A stretch of DNA of 64,000 nt from Chitinophagaceae bacterium (GTDB taxonomy: Bacteria > Bacteroidota > Bacteroidia > Chitinophagales > UBA10324). The stretch is taken from NCBI GenBank assembly GCA_016717285.1, contig JADKFU010000002.1, positions 310,001 through 374,000 of the forward strand. The letters run 5' to 3'. The stretch's first letter is position 1. The number at the start of each line of letters is the position of its first letter. The notes beneath the pieces are model-generated. The model was not told the DNA's origin and did not search any database. It saw nothing but the letters and a program-made list of their open reading frames with translations. The translations under genes and the position numbers were made by a program. Shown here one piece after another: positions 44,701-51,935 of the stretch.

Positions 44701-46694
44701 AAAGTCCGGATGGTACCATTGCTGTAACCGTTCCCGGAAGAAATGCAGATCCAACCTGGACAGCTACCAATGATGCCTGGAAATTCAGCCTTCCTGAATT
44801 AACATATAGTTGGTCGCCGGCGTCTTCGCTGAATAATCCTGCCATCGTAAATCCTGAAGCGAGTCCTTCGTCCACTACAACTTACACGGTCACTGTTACT
44901 GATGTCGCGTCGTTGTGCGTCAGCTCCGGAAATGCTACAGTTAACGTGCTTACCACTCCTGTAGCAGGAACAATTACAGCCATACAGGATGAGTTTTGTC
45001 AAAGTGGTCAGGCAGAACTGACACTTAACGATTATTCGCCTGGTGCCTCACTTAAATGGCAGCAGTCAACTAACAGTGGCGGACCTTACACGAATATACC
45101 TGGTGCTACTACCAATGAATATTCCACGCCATTACTCAACACTACAACTTATTATGTCGTGAAAGTTACTTGCCAGAATTCTGTAACCTCTCCCGAGGAG
45201 CCTGTTGTTATTAATTTCCCTCCGGTAAGTCCGGTTGGAATTGAAGGCGGGCATTGTGGTCCGGGGTCAGTTGTGTTAGGCGCAACAGGAACGGGCTCAG
45301 GTAGTCTCAACTGGTATTATTCTGAAACCGGAAATTTATTTTTGGGAAGCGGTTCTCCTTTCAACACTCCTATCATAAATAATACAACCACTTTTTGGGT
45401 GGAAGAGGGTTTACCCGCGCCTGCTCCTTTGGCAACTCCTTATACGGGTTTCTATTCCAATACCGGTTCTATGTTCGATATCACAGCAACCAACGAAGTG
45501 TTTATAACAGGGTTTGACGCGCACCTGCAATACGGTACAGCAGACTTTGAAATTTATTATAAGGAAGGATCTTATGTTGGTTTTGAAACGAATGGATCGG
45601 CATGGACCCTTGCAGGAACGGCTACCGGAGTTCCTGCTGCAGGTTATGGTGTGCCTACCCTCATACCTTCAAACTTCAGCATTCACATGGATCCCGGAGC
45701 AACCTATGCATTTTATATCGCCACCACCAATTATAGTTACATCTATTACGACATTGGAACAGGCGTTGGAAATGAGGTCGCTTCGGATGGAAATATCCAG
45801 ATTAAGGAGGGAGCATCTAACTACTATCCTTTTGGATATCCGAGTTATCCTTATAAATGGAATGGGACCGTTCATTATGTTGCCCCTGGCTGTGCCAGTG
45901 ATCGTGTGCCGGTTGTTGCAACTATTTATTCTCCACAAGTAGTGGCTACAGCATCAGATTATGATATCTGTGAAGGGGAGACGATTGAACTGAATGCAGA
46001 AAGTTCTACTACCGGAAATTTTAATTTTGAATGGTCACCTGCAATATCGGGAATGGAACCGCAAAACGGAATGTCGCAAACGGTAGTTGTTGTACCACCG
46101 GCCTCCATGACATTTACAGTTACAGTAAATGATCCTACCGCTGATTGTGATACAGTGGTAGCGGTAAATATAATTGTACATCCCACCCCCGGTGTATTAA
46201 TTGCCAATCTCGAAGCTGAGTATTCCATTAGTGATCCTGATGTTTTAATGGAAGGTATTCCTGCAGGTGGTATATTTTCCGGACCAGGTGTTACGGGAAA
46301 TACATTTAGTCCTTCGACTGTCGGCTTAGGTACATATACGATAACATACACTTATACCGATGACCATGGTTGTACTGGTGTTGTTACTCAGAATGTCCAC
46401 GTTGTGCTTATATCAGGCATTGCCGGCGTGCAAGATCAGAATGAATTGATGTTGTATCCGAATCCGGGTAACGGAGTATTTACGTTGGATATTCGTTTGA
46501 GTGATCCCGCAGAGGAGGTAACCATCAGGGTATTTAATATGGTGGGTCAACCGGTTTATGAGAACAGCTTTGGAAGTGCTGCGGATGAATTGAAGAAGTC
46601 ATTTGATTTCAGCGAGTGGGCTGCCGGTTCTTATTATGTGCAGGTTGCAATAGATGGAAAAACAACCTACCGGAAATTGACCATTCAGAAATAA
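38781..46694 (+). CDS. Giant GEVED-domain surface protein, T9SS cargo (second copy)
   Basis: A 2637-residue secreted protein, paralogous to the preceding one. Signal peptide about 1-28 (ends NIAVAQ). Five GEVED modules end in YYGETHDYTA, YYGEAEDYTI, NNGESEDYTI, YAGESEDYTI and SYGEVEDYQI. They alternate with four BNR_assoc_N-type domains over about residues 30-1390. The C-terminal part is longer than in the first copy: several Ig-like domains, a beta-sandwich near residues 1550-1690, a region (about 1800-1990) with GFDFTFYGTSYSEFYISANG as in globular 'front-end' domains, another insert near 2210-2380, and a type A T9SS domain (LMLYPNPGNG to RKLTIQK). The repeats are too diverged to be an assembly duplication. 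It probably serves adhesion or a surface layer; the ligand is unknown. Confidence 0.92.
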   Translation: MKAHLYKLLLPFSLLILLAETNIAVAQYCTSNLYTYGCTYGDYIDNVAFGSLNQTATGCTSGNAGYSDFTALSTDLEQGSSYTLTVSTGTGGQYVSMWIDLDNDQNFEISEKLVSYLYCPTSFTNYTATFLIPAFATPGDHRMRIRSVTYGYPPLDPCLQYYYGETHDYTAHITPPVNMSFLSSTTTQNNTTTTSTGSNDVELIGVQVVTSGSLNPLSATSITLNSTGTTNFASDVTNVKVYYTGNSSVFATTTLFGSSTNLALPVTGNQTLALGTNYFWVTYDVAPTATIGNYLDAQCTQINVTGAGNQVPTVTNPYGTRQINYCLPNNTNGCNFAYIDDVVLNSLSNLDSYCNGSTDGYIYYAPSGSFTTNLELGSTYSLTLEGPPSEPVGFGVWIDFNNDADFSDAGEFVFSTPTYNYGAVNGTISIPATATLGQHRIRIRAKDYGTVASFESCETFYYGEAEDYTITLISATPMVFVSATTTQNNIDPLEPGDLTTEIIGVKVITQGSLTPFNLTSLSINANGSTDFAGDVTNAKIYYTGSNPNFSATGLFGTSTTLPAVFSGNQLLNSGSNYFWVSYDISSTANIGDYVDAECTQLVMSGAGGTKVPDVTAPAGNRLVNYCTPSTYYGCGYAYIDDVIFNTLSNTNTGCNANPGSYINYDPSGNLTTSLEIGSVTTISLGGYDYDYIGFGVWIDYNNDGDFDDNGEFAFGSPFYTTGPQTGLITIPNNAAYIGDHRMRIRSQAFGTFTSGQACGLIFNNGESEDYTITLSTPGPMAFLSATTTQENVDNVSLGQPDVEIMAVQVSVSGSLSPFAVNSLTINSNGSSDFSGDVTNVKVYYSGTSPSFSTATLFGSSANLSGPITGSQALSTGTNYFWVAYDLSASGSMGDFIDAECTQIGMTGAGGIQTPLITAPSGYRVIDYCSPSSTYGCYYGYIDGVTFNTLSNVLTGCNGNTGSYIFYPPTGSATTSLALGEAYDIQLDGGPYYEGVGFGVWIDFNNDGDFEDNGEFVFSSPYVTYGSQTGTITMPSDPAFVGERRMRVRSNDYNLLYSSQSCGSVYAGESEDYTITLTPAVTNMSYVSSTTTQNNISTVLPGTPDAEILGIQIVTSGALNSFAATSFTVNSTGTSNFGNDVSNVKIYYTGNSSVFSTGTLFGSATSLSSPITGNQVLSAGTNYFWVAYDVSSAASLGNFIDAQCTQIVMDGAGGTQTPYLAAPTGSREINLCVPTYTYLCSSGDYIDNFTLNTLSNLYSGCNGNINNYIYYDPGTFTTTLQGGATYDLTIQSGQTYGQGFGIWIDYNNNAFFGDPGEFVYASPSSGIQLFTGAITLPVDPAFYGDRRMRVRCVYASTLTAADYCNSNFSYGEVEDYQINIIAPPTCTSTPVAGVSVAEPSILCGTGGTSELTLSGFSAAADITFQWQQSPDGAGWSDIPGATNAYYSASVSSSTFYRTTVTCTNSGQSASSTSAEVEVGGSEQITASTGSTICGQGNAALQASGNSDYVLWYANETGGAPLYSSSSPSTYTSFVTAPTTYYAAAASGTLNTGTVGPPDYNIGSTNQYYSYAFDYFDVYKNCTLNGVYVYPATAGNVIIQWTDQNYNLIQSATYPVSSAQVNQKTFIPLDFELYPGTNFHLAWSFGSVNLYSNDYGAVYPYQIPDVVSITGSSYGGTFYFYFYDWQIDYSTLCESPRIPVTANVTPSPEITVTPNPGSSTICNGSGLSVGLVAAGPYTSFIWSPADGLSTTSGTAVSANPGVSTSYTVTASNATCTNADTIVVSVVNPPSITVTASPDAVCAGGVADLLVSSPPDEYVVSPITFAPLPTTTGITVSLADESVSGALPIGFDFTFYGTSYSEFYISANGFITFDPFTGAGCCAGQFLPNYNFVKNLIAFAWEDLNPSLGGSVTYYTTGVAPSRKLVMTFDNIQHYLGGDAITSQVILYETSNKIEVHTTSMPGNPNTTWNPHTEGIESPDGTIAVTVPGRNADPTWTATNDAWKFSLPELTYSWSPASSLNNPAIVNPEASPSSTTTYTVTVTDVASLCVSSGNATVNVLTTPVAGTITAIQDEFCQSGQAELTLNDYSPGASLKWQQSTNSGGPYTNIPGATTNEYSTPLLNTTTYYVVKVTCQNSVTSPEEPVVINFPPVSPVGIEGGHCGPGSVVLGATGTGSGSLNWYYSETGNLFLGSGSPFNTPIINNTTTFWVEEGLPAPAPLATPYTGFYSNTGSMFDITATNEVFITGFDAHLQYGTADFEIYYKEGSYVGFETNGSAWTLAGTATGVPAAGYGVPTLIPSNFSIHMDPGATYAFYIATTNYSYIYYDIGTGVGNEVASDGNIQIKEGASNYYPFGYPSYPYKWNGTVHYVAPGCASDRVPVVATIYSPQVVATASDYDICEGETIELNAESSTTGNFNFEWSPAISGMEPQNGMSQTVVVVPPASMTFTVTVNDPTADCDTVVAVNIIVHPTPGVLIANLEAEYSISDPDVLMEGIPAGGIFSGPGVTGNTFSPSTVGLGTYTITYTYTDDHGCTGVVTQNVHVVLISGIAGVQDQNELMLYPNPGNGVFTLDIRLSDPAEEVTIRVFNMVGQPVYENSFGSAADELKKSFDFSEWAAGSYYVQVAIDGKTTYRKLTIQK

Positions 46695-46708
46695 CTTTTT
46701 TTAAAATA

Positions 46709-46745
46709 AGAACGGGCAATGATTTATTAAATCATTGCCCGTTCT
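46709..46745. terminator. Bidirectional terminator between GEVED and DsrE-like genes
   Basis: AGAACGGGCAATGATTTA and TAAATCATTGCCCGTTCT form a perfect 18-bp stem with almost no loop. It lies 14 bases after the plus-strand stop and 17 bases after the minus-strand stop, and could terminate both units, although the flanking T-tracts are weak. Confidence 0.75.
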
Positions 46746-46762
46746 ATTATAGAAGGGATCAC

Positions 46763-47245
46763 TCAGATAAACAGCATTTGCGTGCCTTCGCCGTTTGAGC
46801 GATTGTAAAAGCCACCAACTGTTAAAACGCCATCAACATTTTCGCTGAGATCTTCTTTGGTAAAGTGGAACATATCCATCGCCAGCTTACAGGCCCACAA
46901 TTTTACACCTGATGCCTTCAGTATGTCGAGGAATTCGCCAACTCCGGGAATGTCAATTTTCTCCATCTCGCGTTTCATCATCGTGGTGGCTACTGCTTCC
47001 ATTCCAGGTAGTCCACCTAAAAGTGTTGGAAGATGCATGGCAGGATTACCAACCGTTGCAATATGGAGGTGGTCAAGTCTTTTCTTATGTACCGCTTCAA
47101 GTCCAAAAAACGTAAAGAACATTTCAGCTTCAATGCCTTCTGATCTTGCTCCATTGGCAAGTATGAAAGCAGCATATACACTCTCGAGCGTAGCTTTAGA
47201 GAGAATGATCATCATCTTTTTGATAATACCGTTAGTTGTGTTCAT
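46763..47245 (-). CDS. DsrE/DsrF/DrsH-like (DsrE2-type) sulfur-transfer protein
   Basis: A 160-residue protein of the DrsE_2 type. It starts with MMIILSKATLESVYAAFILA, then a GIEAEMFFTFFGLEAV strand-helix unit, GNPAMHLPTLLGGLPGMEAV, and a single conserved cysteine, Cys119, in VKLWACKLAMDMF, the position used as persulfide carrier in this family. The family moves sulfane sulfur between carriers such as TusA, rhodanese or DsrC. It is the last gene of a three-gene operon: SQR-like flavoprotein, TusE/DsrC-like, this gene; the gap to the TusE-like stop is 26 bases. With a single Cys and those neighbours, a persulfide relay from sulfide oxidation is the natural reading, inferred from context. Confidence 0.9.
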   Translation of the reverse strand: MNTTNGIIKKMMIILSKATLESVYAAFILANGARSEGIEAEMFFTFFGLEAVHKKRLDHLHIATVGNPAMHLPTLLGGLPGMEAVATTMMKREMEKIDIPGVGEFLDILKASGVKLWACKLAMDMFHFTKEDLSENVDGVLTVGGFYNRSNGEGTQMLFI

Positions 47246-47271
47246 TGTTTGAAGATTTTGAATTCTGTGAA

Positions 47272-47580
47272 TCAGATGCAGCTTACCGGTTTTGGAATGC
47301 CTGCTATCCTGGTAGCTGTTTTTAATGGGCCTTGAGGAAAGAGCTGGTAGAACTCTTTGATATCCACGACACCACTTTTACCTATTTTCCGGATGCTCAG
47401 CGGAATTTCATTTTTAAACTCCTGTTGCAGGTAACTTAATACCTGCCAGTGCCTGGGTGCAAGTGTGATGTTTGCTTCTTTGGCAATTTCTTCAGCTATC
47501 TCTTTATCCCATTGAAAGAAGTCGGTGAGGTATCCTTCTTCATTTACATTGATTTTCTTGCCTGCAATAATTTTTTCCAT
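47272..47580 (-). CDS. TusE/DsrC-family sulfur relay protein
   Basis: A 102-residue protein of the DsrC/TusE fold. The core PRHWQVLSYLQQEF (42-55) and the C-terminal arm RIAGIPKPVSCI are clear matches. The penultimate Cys101 (CysA) is present. The second cysteine of true DsrC proteins, 11 residues earlier, is Thr90 here, so the protein cannot form the DsrC trisulfide and is closer to TusE-like single-cysteine carriers. TusE normally accepts sulfur from TusBCD for tRNA 2-thiolation, but no tusBCD genes are here. The neighbours, an SQR-like oxidoreductase 12 bases upstream and a DsrE-like protein 26 bases downstream, suggest it carries persulfide in sulfide or sulfane-sulfur metabolism. Confidence 0.92.
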   Translation of the reverse strand: MEKIIAGKKINVNEEGYLTDFFQWDKEIAEEIAKEANITLAPRHWQVLSYLQQEFKNEIPLSIRKIGKSGVVDIKEFYQLFPQGPLKTATRIAGIPKPVSCI

Positions 47581-47592
47581 GATCTGTTGATT

Positions 47593-48834
47593 TTAGTCTT
47601 TTTCATAATGTTTTCCTGCTTCGGACATGCTGGTGGAAATGAAAGGAATATGCGTGCCTTTCAGCAACATGTTCCAGTAAATCCACCTGAATGCCATTTT
47701 TCCCATGTGATTCATCCTGCTTTCTTTCAATAATCTCAATGGACCTATTCCCGGAATCGGGAATTCACCTTCCACCGGTTCGTGGGTATAGTTGAAATCG
47801 AGTAGCAAGGCTTTTCCATTACCTGTTTCCACGAAGCAGTTTGCATGACCATCAAAATCTTCTCTTAAAGGTTCGCCGTTGATAAACCGCTTGATATTCT
47901 CTGTTAAAATTTCCGCTTCAAAATGTGCAACAGAGCCTGCTTTGGATGCCGGAAGATTGCTTGCATCACCCAACACAAAAATGTCAGGATAAGCCTTTGA
48001 TTGTAATGTTCCTTTATGGGTAGGTACATAATTCAAATCATCGCCTAGTTCAGATCTGCCTATTAATTCATCACCCTTGTTCACAGGAACAGTAACAAGC
48101 AAATCAAACATCACCTCGGCACCACCATAGTCGATTATTTTTTTGTTTTCATTGTCCACTTTTTCTATAGCAAAATCGGGTATGATATGAATGTTTTTTT
48201 CTGCCAGTAAATGATCCAGTGCTTCAGTTGCTTTAGGTTTGGTGAAGGCTCCACTCATCGGCGTTACAAAAGTGATATCTACTTTTTGACGCATGGATTT
48301 ATGTTTGAAATAGGAATCAGCGAGAAAAGCGAATTCCAAAGGAGCAACAGGACATTTGATGGGCATTTCCGTGATGTGCACCACTAATTTTCCACCTTCC
48401 CACTCCCGCAGTTTGTTACGGAGATCCAACGCACCTTCATACGTATAAAAATCAAAAACGCTTTTCTTCCATTCTGCTCCTGTCATGCCTTCTGTTTCTT
48501 CAGGAGCTGGTTTGGTTCCTGTGGCAATAATAAGCAGGTCGTAATGAATAGTGTCACCATTTTCAGTGAGCACTTTTTTTTCAACAGGTAAAATTTTGGC
48601 GATTTTTTCCTGCATGAAATTAACGCCATGGGGTATGAAATTCCTGATCGGTTTTTGAATATCTTCTGGTTCATAAATATCGAATGGAAGAAACAGGTAA
48701 CCGGGTTGATAGTAATGCGTGTCACTCTCATCAATTATGGCAATTTCCCATTCGGCATGATCCAGTTCATGTTTCAGGTGATTGGCCATCATTGTGCCGG
48801 AAGTTCCGGCGCCCAAAATCAATATGCGTTTCAT
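47593..48834 (-). CDS. Sulfide:quinone oxidoreductase-like FAD-dependent protein
   Basis: A 413-residue flavoprotein. The start at 48834 (MKRILILGAG) is chosen because it places the Rossmann GxGxxG at residues 8-13; an upstream Met is eight codons earlier. The family features are LLIIATGTKP (100-109), the FAD-binding VLGDASNLP (287-295), and exactly two cysteines, Cys161 (MPIKCPVAPLEF) and Cys333 (ANCFVETG). These match the redox pair of SQR and flavocytochrome c sulfide dehydrogenases. It probably oxidises sulfide to bound polysulfide and passes electrons to quinone; the substrate is inferred. The C-terminal amphipathic region RWIYWNML may hold it at the inner membrane. First gene of the sulfur operon. 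Confidence 0.9.
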   Translation of the reverse strand: MKRILILGAGTSGTMMANHLKHELDHAEWEIAIIDESDTHYYQPGYLFLPFDIYEPEDIQKPIRNFIPHGVNFMQEKIAKILPVEKKVLTENGDTIHYDLLIIATGTKPAPEETEGMTGAEWKKSVFDFYTYEGALDLRNKLREWEGGKLVVHITEMPIKCPVAPLEFAFLADSYFKHKSMRQKVDITFVTPMSGAFTKPKATEALDHLLAEKNIHIIPDFAIEKVDNENKKIIDYGGAEVMFDLLVTVPVNKGDELIGRSELGDDLNYVPTHKGTLQSKAYPDIFVLGDASNLPASKAGSVAHFEAEILTENIKRFINGEPLREDFDGHANCFVETGNGKALLLDFNYTHEPVEGEFPIPGIGPLRLLKESRMNHMGKMAFRWIYWNMLLKGTHIPFISTSMSEAGKHYEKD

Positions 48835-49165
48835 AAGTGGATGGGTTATTGTTTTCAATCAGTATTTACTAAAATATACAGTGCAAAGGAGCAACAACCC
48901 CAGTTTTTAATTGCTGACTTTAAACAGGTAACGGGCTGACTTTAATCACTTTTGTCAGGAAGAGGAAATTAACGAGGTGGCGGCGGGTGCTTATATTCAA
49001 ACTTGCAGCTTTCTACAAGAATTGGTAATGGAATGAATCATCCTCATCGTTCTTATGTAATCCCTGAACAACGGTTATAAATCAAATGATTGGTTTTAAA
49101 TTTATTCCATAAAAAAACCCTCTCGTTTTTTCGAAAGGGTTTTTCTTAAATTGAAAAAAGGTTGG
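48835..49165. other. Gap between the sulfur operon and gldJ
   Basis: 331 bases with no gene. The gldJ terminator lies at its right end. The promoter of the sulfur operon should be in the middle; no TAnnTTTG with a good -33 partner could be picked on the minus strand. Confidence 0.5.
49111..49146. terminator. Rho-independent terminator after gldJ
   Basis: AAAAACCCTCTCG and CGAAAGGGTTTTT (one mismatch) pair around a T6 loop, with a run of A/T on both sides. On the minus strand it sits 20 bases downstream of the gldJ stop. Confidence 0.85.
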
Positions 49166-50656
49166 TTACTTCTTCTTTTTAGGAGTTTCAAATTCTTTTC
49201 CGGAAGGGAAATCGTTACCGGTCGGACTTCCTAATCTGACCATAGCACACCGGAAACCAAGTGTAGAGAGTGCAAGGTTTTCGTCAAGATACCTGCGGGT
49301 TCCAGGTGAAAGATAATAAGCCCTGTCAGCCCATGAACCACCTTTATAAACGCGCGCCTTATCGTTGATAAGTGAAGAAACGGAATAGTTGTATTGCACT
49401 TCAGACAGAGAATCACCGTCCAGGAAATTAATCACATCACTTCTGCGATAATTCAACCTGTTGGCGCTTTCGGCATCAGAAACAGGCACTTTTATTACCC
49501 TTCCGAGCGAGTCTTTATCAACGTGATATCCCTCTTCGTCCAAACTATCTTTCATAAAGACGTTACCACGATAGCCGTTAAAGTCGTTAGCATCATAAAA
49601 GGTATTGGCACGATAAACATCAGATACCCATTCACTAACGTTGCCGGCCATATTATACAGACCGAAATCATTAGGCAGAAAGGAAGTTACCTGGGCAGTG
49701 ATATCTGCATTGTCATTTAAACCACCGGCTACACCCATCATATCACCATTGCCGCGTTTGAAATTCGCAAGGAAATCACCCTGCCATCCACCATGTGTAG
49801 GATCGCGCATCTGATCACGGTTCCAGGGATAAATACGACGGTCCGTGTAAAGTTCTTCGTCTTTGTAAGGATTGTTCCCAATCAATGCTAATGCTGCATA
49901 TTCCCATTCAGCCTCAGTCGGTAAACGGTATTCGGGAAGCATGATACCATCTTCCATTCTTACTTTTCTTTCTCCGGTGCCATTTGGATTAAGATCTTTC
50001 AGGTTTTTCTTTATGGCCCCCTCATATTGTCCAACGAGGTAAGAACGGGTGTTAAAGTTATCTTCGTCTATCTGACTTGGATTCTTATCCAAAATACCTT
50101 CCCGAATCATGATTGCCTCATTTACGCGATCGGTTCTCCATGCACAATAGTCATTTGCCTGAACCCAGGTTACTCCCACCACAGGGTAATTGTTAAAAGC
50201 AGGATGACGGAAATAATACTCAACGTAAGGCTCATTGTAAGCAAGTTCATCACGCCATACCAGGGAATCCGGTAATGCACGCTTTACCACTTCAGGAAAG
50301 TCAGAGCCGAAAGTGCGATTGAGCCAGTACAGATATTCCCTGTAATGAACATTCGCCACTTCAGTTTCATCCATATAAAAAGAAGAAACGGTTATCTTTT
50401 TAGGAATGTTATCGAAATCGTAGGTGAGGTTTTGTTCTGTGTTACCCATTACGAAGGAACCACCTTCCACAAGTGTTAAACCCGGGCCGGTTTCCTGGCC
50501 ATCAAAATCCCTGACTTCAAAACCACCCCACTTGCTGTCGTTGTAGTTCCAGCCTGTGGTTGCTGATTTCTCTTTTTTACAAGAGCTCAGTGAAAAAAGA
50601 AGGGCTGCTGATATCATTATCAGCGAACCGGTAGTGTTAAGTGACCGCTTCAGCAT
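49166..50656 (-). CDS. gldJ: Gliding motility lipoprotein GldJ
   Basis: A 496-residue lipoprotein. The signal peptide ends in the lipobox Leu-Ser-Ser-Cys26. The body is a formylglycine-generating-enzyme (SUMF1) domain: LTLVEGGSFVMGN, VSSFYMDETEVANVHYREYL, PVVGVTWVQANDYCAWRTDR, EYRLPTEAEWEYAA, NMAGNVSEWVSD and VYKGGSWADRAYYLSP. The GQETGPGL opening and the TDRVNEA region set it apart from GldK. GldJ is an outer-membrane lipoprotein needed for stable GldK and for gliding and T9SS function in Flavobacterium johnsoniae. It is in the usual neighbourhood (gldJ, porU, porV) but here shares it with porP/sprF. A TACATTTG element lies 36 bases upstream. Confidence 0.95.
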   Translation of the reverse strand: MLKRSLNTTGSLIMISAALLFSLSSCKKEKSATTGWNYNDSKWGGFEVRDFDGQETGPGLTLVEGGSFVMGNTEQNLTYDFDNIPKKITVSSFYMDETEVANVHYREYLYWLNRTFGSDFPEVVKRALPDSLVWRDELAYNEPYVEYYFRHPAFNNYPVVGVTWVQANDYCAWRTDRVNEAIMIREGILDKNPSQIDEDNFNTRSYLVGQYEGAIKKNLKDLNPNGTGERKVRMEDGIMLPEYRLPTEAEWEYAALALIGNNPYKDEELYTDRRIYPWNRDQMRDPTHGGWQGDFLANFKRGNGDMMGVAGGLNDNADITAQVTSFLPNDFGLYNMAGNVSEWVSDVYRANTFYDANDFNGYRGNVFMKDSLDEEGYHVDKDSLGRVIKVPVSDAESANRLNYRRSDVINFLDGDSLSEVQYNYSVSSLINDKARVYKGGSWADRAYYLSPGTRRYLDENLALSTLGFRCAMVRLGSPTGNDFPSGKEFETPKKKK

Positions 50657-50691
50657 GCTAAGTTATAATTACGTGAAGAGAGAGGTAAACG

Positions 50692-50699
50692 CAAATGTA
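50692..50699 (-). promoter_or_regulatory. Candidate -7 element for gldJ
   Basis: The minus strand reads TACATTTG, a full match to TAnnTTTG, ending 35 bases before the gldJ start. A TTTG lies only about 12 bases upstream of it, shorter than the usual spacing, so the -33 part is doubtful. Confidence 0.45.
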
Positions 50700-50820
50700 A
50701 ATTATTTATTTCAAAATTATCAGCATTCGCTGCTAAAAGGAATGTTACGATAAGTAAGGGTTTTAACAGGAGTAAAAATGCTAAAGCTATAAACTGACCG
50801 ATGGTTGATTGTTTAGTTCG

Positions 50821-51813
50821 CTAAAATACTTCCGGGCAATCACTGAATTTCTTTGCATTCCTCTTGAATTGCACTTTTCTGGAATCGTGTAAGTTCATTA
50901 CCACCGACAATTCGTGAGTGCCACCTGTACTTTCCAGATTGGAAATAGTAGCGTCATAACTATATCCAAATTTAAAAATACCCTTTCGCAAACCTGTCAT
51001 AAATATCATTGCATCATTGTTTCCAAAAGCCGATCTGAAGTAAATGCCGCCATATATCAATCCAATACCGAGAATAGCACCAATGTTTAACTGTTTAAAG
51101 GTTTCCTGCTGAGCAAATAAAAGGTTGGGTGAAAAATATACGGGCGTCTTGGCTCCTTTTTTCGAGTGCAGTTCAATGCCGATATTTGCGCCTATTCGCA
51201 CTGGCCATGGACTTACTTGTGATGAAATGAAAGATTCGTTGGGGGAAGTAACATGTTTGGCAGATAATCCTGCGTAGAAACTCCTTGTATAAAAAACGAT
51301 TCCACCACCAATATCAGCAATACCTTTCGAGGTAACATCAGGCATATCAGCGGATATACCACCAGTCGTAGAACCGTTATACGGATTGATATTTTCGGCA
51401 AATATCAATTGACTGGCATCAATTCTTTTTTGGACAAATGATATTTGTGCTGCTGCTTTAATGCCAAAATTTTTACTGAGGTTAAGCTGGTAAGAATAAA
51501 TGCCGGAAGCGCCTGTTGCAGTTAACAATCCGTTGGCCTGCCTGTCAGTTGCGACCAAAACACCAATGCCGCCATTTAATGCATCAATGTTCTGATCATA
51601 AGATGCCGTATAAGTAACATAAGCATCATTAAGTGCTGCCCACTGATTTCTATAATTCATACAAAAACGCGGACCTTCTCCCACACCTGCATAGGCGGGG
51701 TTCAGGTAAAGTGGTGAATTAAAAAACTGGCTGAATTCCACATCCTGTGCAAGCGTATTTGCCAGAAAGCAACGGAATAAAATAATGCCTAATATTGCGC
51801 GTTTCAGAACCAA
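50821..51813 (-). CDS. PorP/SprF-family type IX secretion outer membrane protein
   Basis: A 330-residue outer-membrane beta-barrel. The signal peptide ends near LANTLAQ (22). The mature start, VEFSQFFNSPLYLNPAYAG, is the signature of PorP/SprF proteins, followed by YRNQWAALND, a series of amphipathic strands and the strand GFKFGYSYDATISNL-type ending near residue 290. Some members attach to the PorK-PorN ring in the T9SS. SprF proteins work with a specific large cargo (SprB-type) whose sorting domain is type B; no such cargo is adjacent, so the partner is open. It is divergent from porU across 110 bases and lies upstream of gldJ in the same direction, 164 bases away. The last residues are poorly conserved. 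Confidence 0.93.
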   Translation of the reverse strand: MVLKRAILGIILFRCFLANTLAQDVEFSQFFNSPLYLNPAYAGVGEGPRFCMNYRNQWAALNDAYVTYTASYDQNIDALNGGIGVLVATDRQANGLLTATGASGIYSYQLNLSKNFGIKAAAQISFVQKRIDASQLIFAENINPYNGSTTGGISADMPDVTSKGIADIGGGIVFYTRSFYAGLSAKHVTSPNESFISSQVSPWPVRIGANIGIELHSKKGAKTPVYFSPNLLFAQQETFKQLNIGAILGIGLIYGGIYFRSAFGNNDAMIFMTGLRKGIFKFGYSYDATISNLESTGGTHELSVVMNLHDSRKVQFKRNAKKFSDCPEVF

Positions 51814-51935
51814 AATTCAATTCAGAAGTTTTATTGTAACTTTAAATTAGCCTGAAATAATAATCATAACCTGCCGTTAAAGAAAGACATTTTTCAGGAA
51901 TCACCTTTGAAATCCCCAATTGTTTGCCGCTAATC

